Assembly (NCBI RefSeq): GCF_011516825.1
Contig: NZ_WOTA01000016.1
Span: 29,835-93,834 of the forward strand
DNA length: 64,000 nucleotides
Source of the DNA: Acetobacter oeni
Lineage (GTDB): Bacteria > Pseudomonadota > Alphaproteobacteria > Acetobacterales > Acetobacteraceae
Reading direction: 5' to 3'
Part shown: positions 1 through 9,089 of the stretch, piece after piece
Layout of the letters: every line of letters starts with the position of its first letter
How positions within the stretch are numbered: position 1 is the first letter of the stretch
Program-made: the position numbers and the translations under genes
The notes under the pieces: generated by a model
Told to the model about the DNA's origin: nothing
The model's input: only the letters and a program-made list of their open reading frames with translations
The model's database searches: none

Positions 1-224
1 TTGCCAGCCGGCAGCTCATCGATCCTGAGCGGATCATGGTGCTGCGTTCGGCCAGTAATTTTGATATGCCGCCTCCGGGGATCGGGCCGACGCAGTCGAT
101 GGGAGACGAAGGCCCGGGTCAGCCGCTTGCCTTTGACAATAATGAACGGGCCGGCGCGCCGGTTGTGCGGGAACTGGCGACGCACTGGAGCCGCTATCGG
201 GATACCGTGCCGATGGCGCAGTGA
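1..224 (+). CDS. Purine nucleoside permease (NUP family), C-terminal fragment
   Basis: Only the last 74 or so codons are present, because the gene begins upstream of the window. The reading frame starts at base 3. It shows an LRSASNFDMPPPG stretch followed by a region ending in VVRELATHWSRYRD, which matches the conserved C-terminal part of the purine nucleoside permease (NUP) family. These are periplasmic or envelope-associated proteins linked to nucleoside uptake, with a nucleoside-phosphorylase-like fold. The stop codon TGA is at 222-224. The assignment rests on a short segment, so the family call is good but substrate and start are unknown. Confidence 0.75.
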   Translation, partial: ASRQLIDPERIMVLRSASNFDMPPPGIGPTQSMGDEGPGQPLAFDNNERAGAPVVRELATHWSRYRDTVPMAQ

Positions 225-581
225 TACGGTCTTTGCATGGCGGGGCAGGATATTCCGGCTGCCGGCGGTTGCTGTCCGGCCCCTGCACCGCGATCTGCTG
301 ATAAACAAACAGGTTTCCAAAGGCCCCGGCCTTTGGCGGGTTTCAGGGCAAGGCCCTGAGAAGTAATGCGAACAGAGCCACTGTTTTTCGTTCCATGCCC
401 GAAAGAACGGCAATTCTGCGCCCGCCGGAAGACGTTTCCTTTGTCGTCATAAATTCAGCAATTACTCCGAGCCGGATTGTCAGTCCACAATGCCTGTGCG
501 ACATCATCCCCCGATGGCGGTCGGCTGTCTCCGGAGCATTTTGCCGGCTTCCCGTTCCGCGGAGATACGAGGAGGGATTCA
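225..581. other. Intergenic region with repeat element, upstream of the CorA-like gene
   Basis: No credible gene is seen here. The stretch holds two adjacent perfect inverted repeats (317-336 and 344-358), listed separately as a dispersed element. The remainder, up to the GGAGG ribosome binding site at 571-575, probably carries the promoter of the downstream transporter gene. I could not identify convincing -35 and -10 boxes. Confidence 0.5.
317..358 (-). repeat. Dispersed double-hairpin element, copy 1
   Basis: Two neighbouring inverted repeats lie at 317-336 (CCAAAGGCCCCGGCCTTTGG) and 344-358 (CAGGGCAAGGCCCTG). Read on the minus strand, the order is a GGGCC...GGCCC-type hairpin, a short ACCCGCC linker, then an AAAGG...CCTTT hairpin. 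The same architecture recurs at 33731-33780, 33855-33893 and, partially, at 42659-42689. It may act as a terminator for the permease gene or be a member of a mobile intergenic repeat family. Confidence 0.6.
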
Positions 582-1619
582 ATGCACGATGTTCAGTCTC
601 TCCCGCTTGCCGCAACGGATGTGGGCGCTGCCCTCGCGGATGGTCTGGTCTGGGCTATTCTCTGTAATCCGGGAGAAAAACCTGAAAAACTGCATCCGGA
701 AGAGGTTGCGGCACGGCTTTCGGGGCGTCCGTTCGGACATCCGGGATGGGCATGGCTTCATTTTGACATCGTGCACACTGTTTCCCGCGCGCAGGTGGAG
801 GCCATTCCGTGTCTGCCGGACGACGTGAAGCAGGCTCTGACCAGTACGGATCGCGGCGCCCGTCTGGAGTCTGAGGACGATCTTGTTTTTGGCGCGCTGC
901 CTGCGTTTGACGATGCGGCTTCCGATGATGATCGCGATGTCTGTGTCTGGCGCTTCGCGCTTCTGCCGGACCTGCTGATCACCACCCGCCGGCATCCGAT
1001 CCCGGCGCTGGGCGTGGTTTATCGCGAATTGCAACGCCAGAAAGTGCCGGAGAACCCGGCCTGTCTGGTGGATCGCGCGCTGCTTGAGTTTGCCGATACG
1101 GCCCGGCGGGATCTGTCGCGCCTTGATGATCATCTCGATCGTGCCGAGGATGTGCTTCTTCTGCTGGATCGCGATACCGATCTCGGCCGGATGGGTGGTA
1201 TGCTGGGTCAGGTACGCCGCCGGTCCACCGAACTGCGTCGGGTCATTGCGCCGGTAAACCGCATTTTTCACGATGAGGAACTGGAACTGCCGGAATGGGC
1301 GGAAGATGATTTGCGGGACCGGTCGCAGCGGCAGATTCATGGCGCGCTGGACGATCTTCTGGCGCTTCAGGACCGGGCGCGGTCGCTGCAGGATGAGCTG
1401 ACATCCAGTCAGGCGGAAGAGACGAACAGGCGCCTCTACATTGTTTCCGCTGGCACGACCCTGATGCTGCCCGCAACTTTTGTGACCGGATTTTTCGGTA
1501 TGAACACGGGTGGAATGTTCCTGACCGGCGGGTCGTGGGGCACCGTTTATGCAGGTTTCATCTGCTTTCTCATCATGTTGGGAACGTGGTTTGTACTCAA
1601 ATTTACACGGATGCTCTGA
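582..1619 (+). CDS. CorA/ZntB-type divalent metal transporter
   Basis: This 345-residue inner membrane protein belongs to the CorA metal ion transporter family, whose pentamers move Mg2+, Zn2+ or related cations. The long N-terminal part is the cytoplasmic domain. The last 60 residues form two membrane segments, and the family signature GMN sits in the loop between them (residues about 306-308, in GFFGMNTGG). The basic C-terminal KFTRML also fits. The start at 582 is chosen because GGAGG lies 6 bases upstream; a start at 477 would add a poorly conserved leader. Length and sequence character resemble ZntB more than classical CorA. Whether it imports magnesium or moves zinc cannot be decided from the sequence. 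Confidence 0.85.
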   Translation: MHDVQSLPLAATDVGAALADGLVWAILCNPGEKPEKLHPEEVAARLSGRPFGHPGWAWLHFDIVHTVSRAQVEAIPCLPDDVKQALTSTDRGARLESEDDLVFGALPAFDDAASDDDRDVCVWRFALLPDLLITTRRHPIPALGVVYRELQRQKVPENPACLVDRALLEFADTARRDLSRLDDHLDRAEDVLLLLDRDTDLGRMGGMLGQVRRRSTELRRVIAPVNRIFHDEELELPEWAEDDLRDRSQRQIHGALDDLLALQDRARSLQDELTSSQAEETNRRLYIVSAGTTLMLPATFVTGFFGMNTGGMFLTGGSWGTVYAGFICFLIMLGTWFVLKFTRML

Positions 1620-1643
1620 GCATCCGTAAGGGCATCTGTTTTT
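1608..1643 (+). terminator. Probable terminator of the CorA-like gene
   Basis: A 7-bp perfect hairpin (CGGATGC, loop TCTGA, GCATCCG, 1608-1626) spans the stop codon. It is followed, after a short spacer, by a run of five T at 1639-1643. The spacer makes it a non-ideal intrinsic terminator. Confidence 0.45.
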
Positions 1644-1924
1644 GTTTCGGTCGCAGATATTATTCCAGGATCGAATTGCTAATAAAAGCAGTTTCAATGC
1701 CAAAATGAGGTAAAATTTTTCTCTAACGCAGTAAACTCTGTCCGGTTGCTATCGATTCAGTGAGCCCTGTATCGCGAAAAAAACGATTGCTGTCTGGAAA
1801 AACTTTTCGGACTGTCGCGCTTTAATATCGCGAGATGGCTGGTAATGCCGCATCAGTCTGCAGCAGAGCTGTTTTTATCTGATTGTGGCAGTTCACCGGC
1901 CTCGTTGAGAAAGGTTGATTATCA

Positions 1925-2446
1925 ATGTTTGGTTCCAGACAGCTTGCTCTTCTTGCGTCCTGCGGGCTTGTTTTTGCCTCTGTCGGTGCGGCGCACGCAC
2001 AGACGTCACAGCAGCTCCCGGCCGGTACTACGCTTTCCGCTCCGCCTCCGGGTTCTGTTCCTGTGACAAATCCGGCGGATGCGGCTTCCGCGCCGACGCA
2101 GGGTGCTCAGATGGTTCATGGCGTGACCGGCGCGGACACGGCGGGAACGCCGGGCGCTGTGGGTGCGGGTGGGATGCCATCAATTGACAATGCGGGCACA
2201 GGCAATGTTGCAGGGCTGCTGTCCTACTGTGTCGATAAAAAATACACGCCTGGCACCACGCCCCGGACCGTTGCCCGCAAACTGGCGGAGCGTCCCGATG
2301 TGAAGAACGACCAGGCCTATTCGCTTGGCGGGCAGGGACTGTTGCAGAACGGCACCAGCACACCGTTCGATATCTCCACGTTAAAAAAATCCCAGCGCGT
2401 GAAGCTTTGCAGTGATCTGACCAAAAAAGGCCAGTCCCTTCAGTAA
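1925..2446 (+). CDS. Secreted DUF2501 protein (YjjA-like)
   Basis: The 173-residue product starts with a clear Sec signal peptide (hydrophobic LALLASCGLVFASVGA, probable cleavage after AHA near residue 25). A low-complexity Ala/Pro/Gly/Thr linker follows. The C-terminal 80 residues (from NVAGLLSYCV) match the pattern of DUF2501 proteins such as Escherichia coli YjjA, with two cysteines, YCV and LCSDL, likely to form a disulfide in the periplasm. Function is unknown. GAGAAAGG lies about 10 bases upstream of the ATG. The AT-rich leader 1648-1924 should hold its promoter, and a strong terminator follows, so it is probably monocistronic. Confidence 0.75.
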   Translation: MFGSRQLALLASCGLVFASVGAAHAQTSQQLPAGTTLSAPPPGSVPVTNPADAASAPTQGAQMVHGVTGADTAGTPGAVGAGGMPSIDNAGTGNVAGLLSYCVDKKYTPGTTPRTVARKLAERPDVKNDQAYSLGGQGLLQNGTSTPFDISTLKKSQRVKLCSDLTKKGQSLQ

Positions 2447-2548
2447 TAGTGGCGAAGCAGAGCTTTAACCCGCTCAGACGGGTTCAGGCCTCTGCTGTGA
2501 AGACTTAAAGGGGGCAGGTCTTCAGAGACCGGTTCGCTTTATAAATCA

Positions 2549-2581
2549 GGGCGCGGAAGCTGAGGTTTCCACGCCCTTTTT
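2549..2581 (+). terminator. Rho-independent terminator after the DUF2501 gene
   Basis: Arms GGGCGCGGAA (2549-2558) and TTCCACGCCC (2567-2576) pair with one mismatch, and five T follow directly (2577-2581). It lies about 100 bases past the stop codon and ahead of the helicase gene. Confidence 0.85.
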
Positions 2582-2662
2582 CCTGCAGACCTCACGGCGG
2601 ATAACGATACGTCCCATCTCCTGCCATTGCTCAGATCGGGATGATCGCGCACACTTGAGCGC

Positions 2663-5095
2663 ATGAATACGCCGAACGGCTCTCCGCCCCCTTCGACCGG
2701 GCTTCCGGATGCGGAACTGATCCGCGATCCATCGCTTTCTCCTGCCAGAGCCGCTCTTGAGGCTGCTGTCGCACGCACCGGCATTATCATTGCGCCGCGT
2801 GAGGAGACGGCCCTTCTGCGCCGGATCAGCCGCGCTTTGACGCCGGACGCCCGGAACATATCGGACGAAGTCTTCCGCGCCGCGCTTTGTGCGGTGCGCC
2901 GCAAGCGGTGGACGTCCCGTCTGATGGATCTGACCCGGCGTGAGAGCCGGATATGGGTCTCACGCGAGGATATGGAGCGGGCGGCGGGAACGATCACAGA
3001 TCCGGGGGCCTCCGATCCCGCGCTGCTGATCGCTCTGGACCCGGTGATGAGCGATCGCTTCCATGAACTGGGCGCGACGCCCCGGACGGCGCTGGAGGCG
3101 ATGAAGGCCGATCTGCTGGATACGGGCCGCGTTCTGTCCGCCGCGCAGACAGCCCGTCTCGCGGAAGAAATCGCGGAGGCCTTCGATCTTACTGATCGTG
3201 CCGGCTTTGTCGGTGGCGCTCAGCAAGAAGCCGAGAAGCGCGCGCGCGCCGAAGCAAGTATCGAGCACACGGCCCGGACGCGTCGCGAAAGCGAGGAGCG
3301 GCGCCTGAAGGAGTGGGAGAGCAGTCTCGTCCGCTTCCAGGAGGTGCCGCGCCTGCTGCATTGCTCGCATCGCGAGGCTCTGCGCTGGATTGCTGAGAAC
3401 CGTCTGCCGGTTGCGCGTCGTGTCAGCCAGCCGGAAGGGCAGGAGCTCTGGGAGTTCGATCCGGCGGAGATCATTGCGCTGCGCCCGCTGCTGCCTGAGT
3501 GGCGGCGCGGCACTTCGGAGGGCGGTGATCGGAAGGAGCGGCAGGGTCGGGGGCGAGACCGGCGGGACAATCAGCTTCCCGAACCGCCCGCGGTCGGCAA
3601 GCATGTTGCGAATGCGGTAATCGCCCGTGTGGCGGCGCTGGATCGCTATGCGGCTCATTTTCGCACGGCGCGGGCTCTGGATCGCCGGATCACCCTGGTT
3701 ACCGGACCGACCAACAGTGGCAAATCGCATACGGCGCTGGATGCGCTGGCCCACGCGGAAAGCGGGCTGGCCCTGGCGCCGCTGCGACTTCTGGCCCATG
3801 AATTTCGCGAGGCGCTTGCGGCGCGCGGCGTTGAGGCTTCGCTGGCGACGGGCGAAGAGCGGTTCATCATTCCGGACAGTCGTCATCTGGCCGCGACTGT
3901 CGAGATGTGTCCGTTCAGAAATCCTGTCGATGTTGCGGTCATTGACGAAGCGCAGATGCTGTTCGATGCGGATCGCGGGGCGGCCTGGACGGCGGCGATC
4001 ATGGGTGCGCCGGCGCGACATCTTTATATTCTTGGGGCGCCCGACTGTATTCCGATGGTCCGGCGCATCGCTGAACTCTGTGGCGACCCGGTCGATGAGA
4101 TTTCACTGGAGCGGAAAAGTCCTTTGCGGGCGGCGTCCTCGACCGTGCGGCTTACGGATCTGCGTTCGGGAGATGCTCTGATTGCATTCTCGCGTCGGGA
4201 GGTGCTGGATCTGCGCGCGGCCCTGATGGAGCACGGACGGCGCGTGGCGGTTGTGTACGGGGCGCTCAGTCCGGAAGTTCGCCGGGCGGAGGCGCAGCGT
4301 TTCAATTCCGGGGCGGCCGATATTCTGATCGCCACCGATGCGATCGGCATGGGGCTCAATCTGTCGATCCGGCGTGTCGTGTTTGCATCGCTGCGAAAAT
4401 TCGACGGACGACAGACGCGGGATCTTTCCGTTCAGGAGGTGAAGCAGATCGGGGGGAGGGCCGGGCGTTACGGCAAACACGAGGACGGCATTGTCGCTGT
4501 GCTGGCGGATGCGGGAAGTCCGAAATTCATCCGGGACCGGCTGAACGCACATCCCGAACCGCCGGAAGAACTGCGCCCTTATGTGCAGCCGGACGCGGAG
4601 ATCGTTCGGGCCATTGCGACCGAGATCGATTCAGACAGTCTCTATGGTGTTCTGGCCCGTATCCGGCGGGCGGTTCTGCGGCATGACGATCCGAATTATC
4701 GTCTGGCTGATATGGAGCAGCCTTTTGCGATTGCGTCCGCGCTGGAAGGGGTTGTGGGGCTCGATCTGACACAACGCTGGACCTATGCCATGTGTCCGGT
4801 GGATGACCGGGACAACGGCATCCGTCGGCTGGTCGGCTGGGCGGCGGACCATGCCGCGGGGATCAGGGTTCCGCCGCCAGGAACCGGACGTCTGCCACCC
4901 GCTGACAAGGCGGGCCGGGAGGAGCTTGAACGCGCCGAGAAGCGTCACAAGCGGCTGGTGGCATGGCGCTGGCTGGCATTGCGCTTTTCGGATTTTTATC
5001 CTGACCGGGAAGAGGCTGAAGAGTCGACCCGCAAGCTGAATGACTGGATTGAGAGCGTGCTGCGGCAGCAGAGCAGAGCCCGCAAACGGCACTGA
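2663..5095 (+). CDS. Suv3-like ATP-dependent RNA helicase with internal HTH-like segment
   Basis: This 810-residue superfamily 2 helicase is related to mitochondrial SUV3 (SUPV3L1). Walker A is TGPTNSGKS at about residue 347 and the DExH box is DEAQ at about 428. The C-terminal helicase motif region contains LIATDAIGMGLNL and QIGGRAGRYG, hallmark Suv3 sequences. In eukaryotes the family unwinds RNA for the degradosome; alphaproteobacterial members are poorly characterised. The N-terminal third is unlike core Suv3. Residues about 223-275 (from VPRLLHCSHREALRWIAENR) look like an excisionase/MerR-type winged HTH, which is unusual. A highly charged linker precedes the helicase core. The gene stands alone between a terminator and the receptor gene. 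Confidence 0.85.
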   Translation: MNTPNGSPPPSTGLPDAELIRDPSLSPARAALEAAVARTGIIIAPREETALLRRISRALTPDARNISDEVFRAALCAVRRKRWTSRLMDLTRRESRIWVSREDMERAAGTITDPGASDPALLIALDPVMSDRFHELGATPRTALEAMKADLLDTGRVLSAAQTARLAEEIAEAFDLTDRAGFVGGAQQEAEKRARAEASIEHTARTRRESEERRLKEWESSLVRFQEVPRLLHCSHREALRWIAENRLPVARRVSQPEGQELWEFDPAEIIALRPLLPEWRRGTSEGGDRKERQGRGRDRRDNQLPEPPAVGKHVANAVIARVAALDRYAAHFRTARALDRRITLVTGPTNSGKSHTALDALAHAESGLALAPLRLLAHEFREALAARGVEASLATGEERFIIPDSRHLAATVEMCPFRNPVDVAVIDEAQMLFDADRGAAWTAAIMGAPARHLYILGAPDCIPMVRRIAELCGDPVDEISLERKSPLRAASSTVRLTDLRSGDALIAFSRREVLDLRAALMEHGRRVAVVYGALSPEVRRAEAQRFNSGAADILIATDAIGMGLNLSIRRVVFASLRKFDGRQTRDLSVQEVKQIGGRAGRYGKHEDGIVAVLADAGSPKFIRDRLNAHPEPPEELRPYVQPDAEIVRAIATEIDSDSLYGVLARIRRAVLRHDDPNYRLADMEQPFAIASALEGVVGLDLTQRWTYAMCPVDDRDNGIRRLVGWAADHAAGIRVPPPGTGRLPPADKAGREELERAEKRHKRLVAWRWLALRFSDFYPDREEAEESTRKLNDWIESVLRQQSRARKRH

Positions 5096-5136
5096 GGAGA
5101 CGGCCCGGCGCCTGACGGATATTATCTTAAATAGCT

Positions 5137-5175
5137 CTTATCCGGCGCCGGTATAAGGTGTTGCGGATACAACAC
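5137..5175. repeat. Two adjacent inverted repeats upstream of the TonB receptor
   Basis: A near-perfect 21-bp palindrome built on CCGGCGCCGG flanked by CTTAT and ATAAG (5137-5157) is followed at once by GTGTTG-CGGATA-CAACAC (5158-5175). No T tract follows, so a simple terminator for the helicase gene is doubtful. They may be operator sites for the receptor gene 140 bases downstream, but no known regulator motif (for example a Fur box) was recognised. Confidence 0.4.
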
Positions 5176-5315
5176 GATACAGAGTCTGAAACTCATTCCG
5201 GAATATCTGTGTCTTGTCGCAGGGAAACTTCGCCGCATAAACCTTTCCGCAATTGTCATATTTTCGACATATACGGCACGTCGTCCCTTTGCCGTGCCGG
5301 GAGGGATAGTTTTTT

Positions 5316-7805
5316 ATGCATATCGACGTGCGCCAGGATTTTCTGAGCAGAATCGGCGCCCGGTTACGACGCTTCCGACGCGTTACGCCGGTTCTGCTGT
5401 GCTCCACAGCGATTGCATCTTCGGCTTATGCGGCTGACAAAAAGCCGGTGGCACGTCATGTGACCAGTCATCCGGTCGCAGGGTCGCAAAAGACTGCGGC
5501 GGCGCGCAAGCCGGCCGCGCCTGTCCGGCATCGGCCGACCTCGATGAATGCGTCCGGTGATGCCGAAGCCGTTGTCGCCACCGGGCACCGTCACGTTTCG
5601 CACGGCGTGAACGAGGTCGTCTCCCGCACGACGATGGATCATTTCGTCGCGGGAACCAGTCCGATGCAGATTCTGGCTCAGACCACGCCTGGTGTGAGCT
5701 TTCAGTCTTCCGATGCGCTCGGTCTCGATACTGTTGCCGCCACGCTCTATGTTCGTGGTTTCAATCAGACGCAGCTTGGTGTCAGTCTCGACGGTATTCC
5801 GATGGGAGAGCAGGGTTTCCATAACTGGTACGGGCTGAATGTCGATCAGATGGAGATCCAGGATAACGTCAATTCCATTACGGTCTCTCAGGGCGCCGGC
5901 GCTCTGAGTACGCCGTCCACACAGACTCTGGGTGGCGCGATTACTTTCACGTCTTCCGATCCGGAAGATAAGGCCGGTGGCCGGATCAGCCAGACTTTCG
6001 GCAGCTACAACATGTTCCGGACTTTCGGGCGCGTTGACAGTGGTATTCTGAATCCGACCGGTACGAAGTTCTATGCCGCCTATGCCCGGACGGATATGGA
6101 TCTCTGGAAGGGTTACGGAGATCAGCAGGAGCAGCAGGCCAATTTCAAGCTGGTCCAGCCGCTTGGCAGTAAGGGCAAGATTCAGGCGATTTTCGATTAT
6201 TCAAATTTCACACAGTATAACTTTCTGGGCATGACGAAAAACATGTGGGAGCAGATGGGGCGCCAGGCGGCCTACCTGAAGCCCAATTATCAGAAGGCCA
6301 TTCAGTGGGCGAATCTTGCCCAGTCCGGCTCGGGTGTGCCGGCTGAATATGCCGGTCGCCTGAGCAATGACGAAGTCGGCGACGTGACCTATGACGGTAC
6401 GCAGATCCAGCGGAACTATCTGTCGGCTCTGACCGGCGAATACGAGATTTTTCCGAATGTCACGTCCAGGACGGTCGCTTATGGCCATGTCTCGAATGGT
6501 GTATACCAAGGCACGAACAATTTTATGACCTCGCCTTCATCGGGCGTTCCGCTGGTCGATGAAGCGGGGCATCCGGATGTCAGACGGCTCGGTTTTACCC
6601 AGGCTTTCGAGATCAGACTGCATAAGAACGATATTCAGACCGGGATCTGGTACGAAAACAACAGCTTCAATTATCCGATGCGACTTTATCAGGATGGTCT
6701 CACCGAAGCGCACAATTCGAAAAGCGATTATCTGGAATCACAGGCGACCAATCTGTGGAAAGATTCGTTTAATACGAACACGTTCCAGTTCTATCTTCAG
6801 GACACCTGGACGATTATTCCTGGCATGACGTTGCTTGGCGGCTTCCGGTCCATGACGCAGACGACGCATGGCGGCACGAAATATGACAATACGGCTGCTC
6901 TGGCTTCCACATGGGATACCTATTACCAGCATCCGGCCAATGGCAGCCTGACGGCTTCAGCCGCGTTTCTTCCGCATTTCAATTTCGACTACCATTTTCT
7001 GGATCATCACGAATTTTACTGGGACATTGCCGAAAACGAGCGGGCCTATGATTACTCGCAGCAGTCCGGCAGCGGATCAGCATGGTCAGGTCTCGGGACA
7101 AGTGCAACTGTTGATTCGGCTCAGCAGGTATTTAACGAGAACAAGAGCAAGCTCAAGCCTGAGCGTACATGGAATTATCTTGTCGGCTATCGTTTCAACT
7201 CCGAATATTTTTCGGGAAGCGCTGATTTTTATCATACGGATTACTATAATCGTCTTGCTGCCATCACGGCCGGCACGACAAACAATATGTACAGCTCGTA
7301 CATCAATGTTGGTCGTGAGACGATGAACGGCGCGGATGTCATGGGCACGGTTCGTCCCTTTAAAGGTCTGGCCATCACCAACAGCTTCAGCTGGAACGAT
7401 GCAACCTACCAGACGAAGGATCTGCCTTACGACGGGTCAACCATCAGCCTGAAAGGAAAACATCAGGTCTATTACCCGAAGTTTATGTATAAAGCCGATG
7501 TGACCTACACGTGGCGTCAGGCAACGTTCAACTTCAACACTTCGTATATGGGTTCCCGTCCGATGACCTATACGAACGATGTCCGGATTCCGGCATACTG
7601 GGCATCTTCCCTGTCCGCGAGCTATAATTTCGGACAGATCGGTTTCATGCGCGGTTTCAAGACGGCGTTTGGAATCAACAACCTGTTCAATCAGGGCTAT
7701 ATTGGCGGTGTCTATGGTGCTGCCTCGGTCTCCGGCGATGACAACCCCAACCTGTTTGCGGCGGCTCCGCGTCAGTTTTTCGGAACCGTCAGCGCTCAGT
7801 TTTAA
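5316..7805 (+). CDS. TonB-dependent outer membrane receptor
   Basis: The 829-residue product has a signal sequence (basic start, then PVLLCSTAIASSAYA, cleavage near residue 39) and a proline/lysine-rich linker. It then has a plug domain (residues about 95-220, with TTPGVSFQSSD, LYVRGFNQTQLGVSLDGIP and TLGGAITF) and a long beta-barrel ending in a C-terminal Phe (VSAQF). It should import a siderophore, cobalamin or carbohydrate across the outer membrane, energised by TonB-ExbBD. No transporter or siderophore gene is adjacent, so the ligand is unknown. The start is supported by GGGAGG about 10 bases upstream. The barrel is rich in Tyr/Asn/Thr, and the segment is visibly less GC-rich than its neighbours. 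Confidence 0.9.
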   Translation: MHIDVRQDFLSRIGARLRRFRRVTPVLLCSTAIASSAYAADKKPVARHVTSHPVAGSQKTAAARKPAAPVRHRPTSMNASGDAEAVVATGHRHVSHGVNEVVSRTTMDHFVAGTSPMQILAQTTPGVSFQSSDALGLDTVAATLYVRGFNQTQLGVSLDGIPMGEQGFHNWYGLNVDQMEIQDNVNSITVSQGAGALSTPSTQTLGGAITFTSSDPEDKAGGRISQTFGSYNMFRTFGRVDSGILNPTGTKFYAAYARTDMDLWKGYGDQQEQQANFKLVQPLGSKGKIQAIFDYSNFTQYNFLGMTKNMWEQMGRQAAYLKPNYQKAIQWANLAQSGSGVPAEYAGRLSNDEVGDVTYDGTQIQRNYLSALTGEYEIFPNVTSRTVAYGHVSNGVYQGTNNFMTSPSSGVPLVDEAGHPDVRRLGFTQAFEIRLHKNDIQTGIWYENNSFNYPMRLYQDGLTEAHNSKSDYLESQATNLWKDSFNTNTFQFYLQDTWTIIPGMTLLGGFRSMTQTTHGGTKYDNTAALASTWDTYYQHPANGSLTASAAFLPHFNFDYHFLDHHEFYWDIAENERAYDYSQQSGSGSAWSGLGTSATVDSAQQVFNENKSKLKPERTWNYLVGYRFNSEYFSGSADFYHTDYYNRLAAITAGTTNNMYSSYINVGRETMNGADVMGTVRPFKGLAITNSFSWNDATYQTKDLPYDGSTISLKGKHQVYYPKFMYKADVTYTWRQATFNFNTSYMGSRPMTYTNDVRIPAYWASSLSASYNFGQIGFMRGFKTAFGINNLFNQGYIGGVYGAASVSGDDNPNLFAAAPRQFFGTVSAQF

Positions 7806-7816
7806 GAAACAGAGAT

Positions 7817-7844
7817 GTGACACGGGGGCCTGCCCCTGTGTCAC
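7817..7844. terminator. Hairpin between convergent genes (possible bidirectional terminator)
   Basis: A 12-bp stem (GTGACACGGGGG / CCCCTGTGTCAC, one G-T pair, loop CCTG) lies between the receptor stop at 7805 and the end of the convergent glycosyltransferase gene at 7869. T-tracts are weak on both sides. Confidence 0.5.
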
Positions 7845-7868
7845 GGCCCGGACGATCCTGGAAGACTG

Positions 7869-9089
7869 TTATCCGATAAGGGAAAAATCCGGCTGTGAGT
7901 CTGATGTAAACTCTTTGCTTTTGCTCAGCGATGTGCCGAGCAGTTCGTCATAGACCGCGAGTGTGGCGGCCTGCATGGCCTCCGTAGTGTAATGCATCAG
8001 TACATTTTCGCGTGCCCGCCATCCCATGCCGGCACGGTCCTCCGCCGAAGCTTCAAGTGTGGCGGCGATCATTTCGGCCAGAGCGCCGGCGTCACCGGGT
8101 GGAAAGAGGATACCTGTGTCGCCGTGGGTGACCGTCTCCATGGCGGCACCATGTGCCGCAACGATCACCGGTCGCGCCATGGCCTGAGCTTCCACTACCA
8201 CACGTCCGAACGGCTCCGGTTTCAGGGACGGGATGACCACCAGTTCGGATAATGCCAGGGCGGCGGGCATATCGGCGCAATGGCCCCCAAAGCGTATCTG
8301 CTCGGACAGGCCGAGCGTTTTGACCCGTTCTTTCAGTTCTTCCGGAAATTCCGACCGGTCAGGAGCTGAGCCGACGAAAACGCAAACCCGGTTCCGGGTC
8401 GTCAGGCCTTCCCGCATCATCAGGGCGAGCGCGTCGAGCAGCAGGGTCTGGCCTTTCCATTCGGTCAGGCGACCGGGCATAAGGATAACGGGAGCATCTT
8501 CCGCGATGTCCCAGGCATCGATGAGCATCTGAATGCGGTCGCCACGGACCAGCTCGGGGTCGAACTGGCGTGTATCGGCGCCTCGCGGGATGACGCGGAG
8601 CCGGTCGGGGCCGACATCGTAATCACGCAGCAGACGGTCACCGATAAACTGGCTGATGGCGATCACACGGTCGCCTGAAGCCAGAACGGAGTTGTATTTC
8701 TTCTTGCCCGGAAAGCTTTCGCTGTGGACACCGTGCCAGGTCGTGACGAATCGGGTCTGCTTCGCACGGGTCGCGAGCCGGGCAGCCCAGGCCGGAGCGC
8801 GGGAACGGGCATGAACCAGACTGACATTCTCGCTGGCAATCACGGATTTCAGCCGGCTGGCATTTCTCAGAATGGCGTAAGGGGATTTGTCGCCAAGATT
8901 CAGGGGAATATGGCGGCCGCCGTAATACGCGACTTTTGGCACAAGACGGCCTTCCGCGCTGGCGACAAGCGCTGTGCCACCTGCGCGGGTGATGGCTTCG
9001 ACCATTTCGATGGTTCCGCGCTCTACCCCTCCGGCATCGAGTGCGGGCAGAACCTGGAGAATAACGGGGCGGCGGGGCGGCACACTCAT
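7869..9089 (-). CDS. Glycosyltransferase family 4 (GT-B fold)
   Basis: The 406-residue protein begins with the GT4 acceptor-domain motif VLPALDAGGVERGTIEM. It carries the donor-site pattern KPEPFGRVVVEAQAMARPVI, which holds the family E-x7-E motif, followed by a GDTGILFPPGD loop. Such enzymes transfer a sugar from a nucleotide-sugar to lipopolysaccharide or exopolysaccharide intermediates at the cytoplasmic face of the membrane. The sugar is not predictable. It is convergent with the receptor gene and diverges from the TPR/GT9/thrS group, whose GT9 gene also suggests LPS core assembly in this neighbourhood. Confidence 0.88.
   Translation of the reverse strand: MSVPPRRPVILQVLPALDAGGVERGTIEMVEAITRAGGTALVASAEGRLVPKVAYYGGRHIPLNLGDKSPYAILRNASRLKSVIASENVSLVHARSRAPAWAARLATRAKQTRFVTTWHGVHSESFPGKKKYNSVLASGDRVIAISQFIGDRLLRDYDVGPDRLRVIPRGADTRQFDPELVRGDRIQMLIDAWDIAEDAPVILMPGRLTEWKGQTLLLDALALMMREGLTTRNRVCVFVGSAPDRSEFPEELKERVKTLGLSEQIRFGGHCADMPAALALSELVVIPSLKPEPFGRVVVEAQAMARPVIVAAHGAAMETVTHGDTGILFPPGDAGALAEMIAATLEASAEDRAGMGWRARENVLMHYTTEAMQAATLAVYDELLGTSLSKSKEFTSDSQPDFSLIG

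Noticed and set aside
579..1703. Minus-strand frame of about 370 codons opposite the CorA-like gene
   Set aside because: The plus-strand gene has a ribosome binding site and the GMN motif. The antisense frame has no domain and covers the terminator region.
2960..4021. Long open frame on the minus strand inside the helicase gene
   Set aside because: It lies fully opposite a well-conserved Suv3-like coding region with all helicase motifs. Its product is Arg-rich and without any recognisable domain, as expected for the complement of GC-rich coding DNA.
5200..5315. Fur box before the TonB receptor
   Set aside because: No sequence close to the GATAATGATAATCATTATC pattern is present. The AT-rich stretch near 5254-5280 does not show the repeated hexamers.
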